From Kiloniellaceae bacterium (lineage in GTDB: Bacteria; Pseudomonadota; Alphaproteobacteria; Kiloniellales; J153), in the NCBI GenBank assembly GCA_021776095.1, contig JAJFGO010000074.1, forward strand, positions 1-46,151: DNA of 46,151 nucleotides, written 5' to 3'. The notes under the pieces are model-generated. The model made no database searches and was not told the DNA's origin. It saw only the letters and a list, made by a program, of their open reading frames with translations. Positions 42,687-46,151 of this stretch are shown here, in pieces. How positions within the stretch are numbered: the stretch's first letter is position 1; the number at the start of each line of letters is the position of its first letter. The position numbers were made by a program, and so were the translations under genes.

Positions 42687-43202
42687 TTAGGCGCCGTTGC
42701 CGGGCGCCGCAGCCCCCGGATCTTCCAAAATCCGCTTCAGGCGGGCCTGTTCCTCGGGCGCGAGGGGGCCGGGGCGCGCAAGCTCCGTGCCCATGGCCGG
42801 ACCTGGGCTGCGCCGGCGCAGATAGACCACGACTCCGAAGCCGCCCAGCAGCAAAAACAGGGCGGGTCCGAACCACAGCAAATAGGTCTCCGGCTTGACC
42901 GGGGGCTTGAGCAGGACGAAGTCGCCGTAGCGCGCGACCATATAGGCGCGCACCTGATCGTCGCTGTCGCCGGCGACCAAACGCTCGCGTACCAGGATGC
43001 GCAGATCGCGTGCCAGATCGGCGCCGGAGGCATCGATCGACTCGTTCTGGCAAACCAGGCAACGCAGGCCGGCCGAAATGTCGCGCGCGCGCGACTCCAA
43101 GACCGGATCGTCCAGGATCTCGTCGGGCTCCACCGCGCCGGCCGGCATCGCGCTCCAGGCCAGGCCGAGCGCCAGCAGGACGGCGGCCAAGGTGTGAGTC
43201 AT
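42687..43202 (-). CDS. ccmH: cytochrome c maturation protein CcmH
   Basis: 171 residues: signal peptide (1-23), the thiol motif LRCLVCQNESI (about 46-56) with the LRCxxC pair that handles apocytochrome thiols, ARDLRILVRERLVAGDSDDQV, and a membrane helix (about 105-128, YLLWFGPALFLLLGGFGVVVYL). It reduces or holds the haem-binding cysteines of apocytochrome c on the periplasmic side. Its ATG overlaps the ccmG stop as ATGA. No CcmI gene follows within the window. Confidence 0.95.
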   Translation of the reverse strand: MTHTLAAVLLALGLAWSAMPAGAVEPDEILDDPVLESRARDISAGLRCLVCQNESIDASGADLARDLRILVRERLVAGDSDDQVRAYMVARYGDFVLLKPPVKPETYLLWFGPALFLLLGGFGVVVYLRRRSPGPAMGTELARPGPLAPEEQARLKRILEDPGAAAPGNGA

Positions 43203-43783
43203 CCGTGCAGTTCCTTAATCAGCGGCAAGATCTTGTCCTCCAGGGCGCCGCGATCGAGCGGCCCCCAGTGGCGGTAACGGATGCGCCCGGCGCCGTCGAT
43301 CACAAAGGTCTCAGGCACCCCCGAAACGCCCCAATCGATGCCGATGCGTCCGCTTTGGTCGGTGCCGATCCGGCTGTAGGGATTGCCCAGTTGCGCCAGC
43401 CAGGCGCGCGCTTCCGCCGGCTTGTTCTTGTAGTTGAAGCCGTAAATAGCAACCTCGCCGCGTTCCGCCAGGGCCATCAGCAAGGGATGCTCGGCGCGGC
43501 AGGGAATACACCAAGAGGCGAAGAAGTTGACCAGGCTGACCTGACCGCCCGCCAGGTCGGCGGTGGCCAAACCCGGCAGGTCCATGCCGGCGAGCGGTCC
43601 GGCGTCAAACTCCGGAGCCGGTTTGTCGATCATGGCCGAGGGCAGGATGCGCGGATTGCGATCCGGGTTCAGGCCCCAAAGGAAATATCCGGCCAGGACC
43701 GCGAAAACGAGGACCGGGCTCAGGTAAATCAGGCGGCGGCGCATCAGGCCCGCCTTGCCGCCGTCCTTCACCGCCTCGCTCAT
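43199..43783 (-). CDS. ccmG: thiol:disulfide interchange protein CcmG/DsbE
   Basis: 194 residues. An N-terminal anchor (about 17-37), then a thioredoxin fold with VNFFASWCIPCRAEHP (active WCIPC), DWGVSGVPETFVID with the cis-Pro, and the GVSGVPET motif that marks DsbE. It supplies electrons to the apocytochrome cysteines in the periplasm. ATGA overlaps at both ends (with ccmF and ccmH) show a tightly coupled operon. Confidence 0.95.
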   Translation of the reverse strand: MSEAVKDGGKAGLMRRRLIYLSPVLVFAVLAGYFLWGLNPDRNPRILPSAMIDKPAPEFDAGPLAGMDLPGLATADLAGGQVSLVNFFASWCIPCRAEHPLLMALAERGEVAIYGFNYKNKPAEARAWLAQLGNPYSRIGTDQSGRIGIDWGVSGVPETFVIDGAGRIRYRHWGPLDRGALEDKILPLIKELHG

Positions 43784-45759
43784 GCGCTTGCTGCCGCGGC
43801 CCCGGCCGGGACCCGCTTGCGCCGGGGCGCGCCGACTCGCAAGCGTCGGTCGCTAAGCGAAACCGCCCCGCCCAACATCATCAACAGCGCGCCGGCCCAG
43901 ATCCAAGGCACCAGGGGTTCGAAGAAGATCCGCACCGTATGGCCGCCCTGGCCGTCGGGATCGCCGATCGCAGTGTAGAGATCATAAAGGCCGGTGGTGT
44001 GGATTGCCGCCTCGGTGGTCGGCATCTGCTGGACCGGGTACATACGCTTTTCCGGCCGCTGCACGGCCACCGCTTGGCCGTCGCGGGTGACGGTCAGGGT
44101 CGCTGTATCGCTGAAATAGTTCGGGCCGCGATGCCGCTCGACCCCCTCCAAGCGGTAATCGTAACCGGCGACCGATACCGTGTCGCCCGGGCGCATGATG
44201 AGGATCTCCTCGACCTTCCAAGTCGAGGACGCGACCATGCCGGCGATCGCCACCGCCATGCCGGCATGGGCCAGGGTCATGCCGTGGGCGGAGCGCGGCA
44301 AATTGACCGCGCGGCGCCAGGATTCGCCGGGCGGCGCGCGGAACAGCTTGATCCGTCCGGTCCATTCCAGCACCGCACCGGCGAACAGCCAGGCGGCCAG
44401 TCCCAGGGCCAGGGCCGGAATCACCGGTCCGCCTTGCAGGTAAAGTGTGATTGCAGCGGCCAGGATCGCCGCCAGGATCGCCAGCTTCAGGCGACCGAGC
44501 ACACCGGCCAGATCGCCGCGCTTCCACGACAGGAAGGGCCCGATGGCCATGAAGGCGACCAGCGGCGTCATGATCGGCGCGAAGGTCAAGTTGAAGAAGG
44601 GCGCGCCGACCGTCGCCTTGTAGCCGAAGGTCTCGGCGAACAGCGGGTACATGGTACCTAGGAACACGGTCGCGCAGGCGACCGATAACAGCAGGTTGTT
44701 GAGCACCAAGGCGCCCTCACGGCTGACCGGCGCGAACAGGCCGCCCGACTTCAAGGCCGGCGCGCGCACCGCGAAGAGGATCAGCGAGCCGCCGATGGTG
44801 ATGCACAGCAGCAAGAGGATGAAGAGGCCGCGTTCCGGATCGGTCGCGAAGGCGTGCACCGAGGTCAAAAGGCCGGAACGCACGATGAAGGTGCCGATCA
44901 GCGACAGGGCGAAGGTCAGGATCGCCAGCAGGATGGTCCAGGTTTTCAGGGCCTCGCGCTTTTCCACCACGATGGAGGAATGGAGCAGGGCGGTGCCCAA
45001 CAGCCAGGGCATGAAGGAGACGTTCTCCACCGGATCCCAGAACCACCAGCCGCCCCAGCCGAGCTCATAGTAGGCCCACCAACTGCCCAGCGCGATGCCG
45101 GCCGTCAGGCAGCACCAGGCGACCAAGGTCCAGGGCCGTACCCAGCGGCCCCAGGCGGCATCGACACGGCCCTCGATCAGGGCGGCGATGGCAAAGGAGA
45201 AGGCGACCGAGAAGCCGACATAGCCCATGTAGAGCATCGGCGGATGGAACGCGAGGCCGGGATCCTGCAGCAGCGGGTTGAGATCCCGGCCGTTGATCGG
45301 CGCCGGGAAAACCCGCTCGAAGGGATTGGAGGTGAAGAGCGTGAAGGCGAGGAAGCCGACCGCGATCAAGGCCTGGATCGCCAGCACCCGGGCGCGCAGG
45401 CTGGGCGGGAGATTGCCGCCGAAGAGCGCCACCGCCGAGCCGAAGACCGCGAGAATCAGCACCCACAGCACCATGGAGCCCTCGTGATTGCCCCAGACGC
45501 CGGAAATCTTGTAGAGCAGCGGCTTGCTGGAGTGCGAATTGGCGACCACGTTGGCCACGGTGAAATCGGACGTCACGTAGGCATGCATCAAGGCCAGGAA
45601 GGCGGCGAGGACCAGGGCGAGCTGGAGCAGGGCCGCCGGCCGGGCGAAGGCCATGGCCCGTTGATCGCCGCGGGCCGCCCCGATCAGCGGCACCGTGCCC
45701 TGGGCGAGCGCCACGCAAAGCGCCAGGATGAGGGCGAAATGACCAAGTTCGGGGATCAT
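43780..45759 (-). CDS. ccmF: cytochrome c haem lyase subunit CcmF
   Basis: 659 residues, about 15 membrane helices. The tryptophan-rich haem-handling motif is in ELGWGGWWFWDPVENVSFMPWL. Other family segments are GVWGNHEGSMVLWVLIL, DLNPLLQDPGLAFHPPMLYMGYVG and the long C-terminal periplasmic part MRPGDTVSVAGYDYRLEGVERHRGPNYF. It takes haem from CcmE and ligates it to apocytochrome c. It starts 1 bp after the ccmE stop. Confidence 0.96.
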   Translation of the reverse strand: MIPELGHFALILALCVALAQGTVPLIGAARGDQRAMAFARPAALLQLALVLAAFLALMHAYVTSDFTVANVVANSHSSKPLLYKISGVWGNHEGSMVLWVLILAVFGSAVALFGGNLPPSLRARVLAIQALIAVGFLAFTLFTSNPFERVFPAPINGRDLNPLLQDPGLAFHPPMLYMGYVGFSVAFSFAIAALIEGRVDAAWGRWVRPWTLVAWCCLTAGIALGSWWAYYELGWGGWWFWDPVENVSFMPWLLGTALLHSSIVVEKREALKTWTILLAILTFALSLIGTFIVRSGLLTSVHAFATDPERGLFILLLLCITIGGSLILFAVRAPALKSGGLFAPVSREGALVLNNLLLSVACATVFLGTMYPLFAETFGYKATVGAPFFNLTFAPIMTPLVAFMAIGPFLSWKRGDLAGVLGRLKLAILAAILAAAITLYLQGGPVIPALALGLAAWLFAGAVLEWTGRIKLFRAPPGESWRRAVNLPRSAHGMTLAHAGMAVAIAGMVASSTWKVEEILIMRPGDTVSVAGYDYRLEGVERHRGPNYFSDTATLTVTRDGQAVAVQRPEKRMYPVQQMPTTEAAIHTTGLYDLYTAIGDPDGQGGHTVRIFFEPLVPWIWAGALLMMLGGAVSLSDRRLRVGAPRRKRVPAGAAAASA

Positions 45760-45760
45760 G

Positions 45761-46151
45761 CTACTGGCTCTCTTCCTGGCCTTCGGGCCGCCACTGTCCC
45801 GAGGCCTTCAGGGCGTCGGCGACCTCGCGGGGAATATAGTTCTCGTCGTGCTTGGCCAGAACCTCGCGCGCGGCGAAGACGCCGTTGGCGTTCAGCGAGC
45901 CCTGGGTGACCACGCCTTGGCCCTCGCGGAACAGATCCGGCAATATCCCTTCGTAGACGACCGGGATCGACTCTTGCAGGTCGGTGATGCGAAACGAAAC
46001 CTTCAGGCCGTCGGTCTGTTTCTCGACGGAGCCCTCCTCGACCAGCCCGCCGAGCCGCACCACGCGCTGCGGTCCAGGCGGTTCGGCCACGATCTGGACC
46101 GGCGAGTAGAAGTAGGCGATGCCATCGCCCAGGGCGACCAGGACCAACGCC
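45761..46151 (-). CDS. ccmE: cytochrome c-type biogenesis protein CcmE, 5' end outside window
   Basis: The frame is open to the right edge, so the start and the membrane anchor are only partly seen. Visible are GIAYFYSPVQI, RLGGLVEEGSVEKQ, YEGILPDLFREGQGVVTQG and the haem-binding segment LAKHDENYIPREV, whose His forms a covalent bond with haem, plus the Tyr four residues later. CcmE is the periplasmic haem chaperone that passes haem to CcmF. It is first in the visible ccmEFGH run; ccmABCD may lie to the right. Confidence 0.95.
   Translation of the reverse strand, partial: ALVLVALGDGIAYFYSPVQIVAEPPGPQRVVRLGGLVEEGSVEKQTDGLKVSFRITDLQESIPVVYEGILPDLFREGQGVVTQGSLNANGVFAAREVLAKHDENYIPREVADALKASGQWRPEGQEESQ

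Noticed and set aside
41667-43277. 536-codon plus-strand frame opposite the ABC ATPase and ccmH
   Set aside because: It runs antisense to two well-defined genes and through their control region; no motif was recognised.
1-46151. tRNA, rRNA or CRISPR features
   Set aside because: The intergenic stretches were read by eye; no cloverleaf, rRNA segment or regularly spaced direct repeats were found. A covariance-model scan would be decisive.

Overview
The window is high-GC chromosomal DNA from an alphaproteobacterium, most likely a Rhodospirillales-type lineage. This is inferred from several alphaproteobacterial neighbourhoods: xthA/lolA/ftsK, rsmB-rpe-heparinase-purH, cnoX-LON-Trm112, glnK-amt behind a sigma-54 box, ccmEFGH, and two GGAAC-N16/17-CGTY motifs like those read by the EcfG general-stress sigma factor. 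No tRNA, rRNA or CRISPR array was seen. Nearly all DNA is coding, and genes often abut or overlap by ATGA.

Layout. 1-8.2 kb: CoA-transferase (cut by the window edge), exonuclease III, a candidate small RNA, a peptidase C26 amidotransferase, a sterol-desaturase-like membrane enzyme with a small protein, LolA, a LysE-type exporter lodged between lolA and ftsK, and FtsK. 8.2-13 kb: DapC-like aminotransferase, the glnK-amt nitrogen operon, and a UbiH-family hydroxylase. 13.0-14.95 kb: an intact 1,789-bp IS1595-family element (8-bp target duplication AACTCTTT, 23-bp perfect terminal repeats) inserted in a CACAGAG-type interspersed repeat. It carries an AT-rich membrane-anchored passenger gene and a coupled 57-residue ORF. 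14.95-17.9 kb: an M24 protein with DddP (DMSP lyase)-like active-site spacing, a truncated acyltransferase remnant, a GNAT and a DUF2244 protein.

17.9-30 kb: endonuclease III coupled to a UMF1-type MFS transporter, a LysR regulator divergent from a small basic protein, purH, a WbpM/WbpL-type surface-polysaccharide pair, a heparinase II/III-like protein, rpe and rsmB. 30-34 kb: a Tat-lipoprotein ferritin-like protein and a cytochrome c, an SDHAF4/DUF1674 factor, CnoX, LON-domain protein, Trm112 and DUF971. 34-39.2 kb: a TAXI-like binding protein overlapping a secreted acetamidase/formamidase, YqgE, DapB, a rhomboid protease and an orphan ribbon-helix-helix-like protein behind a strong dyad. 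39.2-46.15 kb: a complete polar amino-acid ABC operon and the cytochrome c maturation operon ccmE(partial)-F-G-H.

Functional links. CcmEFGH would mature cytochromes such as the one at 30.85 kb. GlnK, Amt and the amino-acid ABC system point to scavenging of reduced nitrogen. WbpL and WbpM fit initiation and sugar modification of an O-antigen or exopolysaccharide. The least explained parts are the IS1595 passenger pair, the triple-hairpin small RNA at 1.88-2.0 kb, the DddP-like protein, the GNAT without a proper start codon and the orphan RHH-like gene. All identifications rest on reading motifs and gene order; no database search was run.
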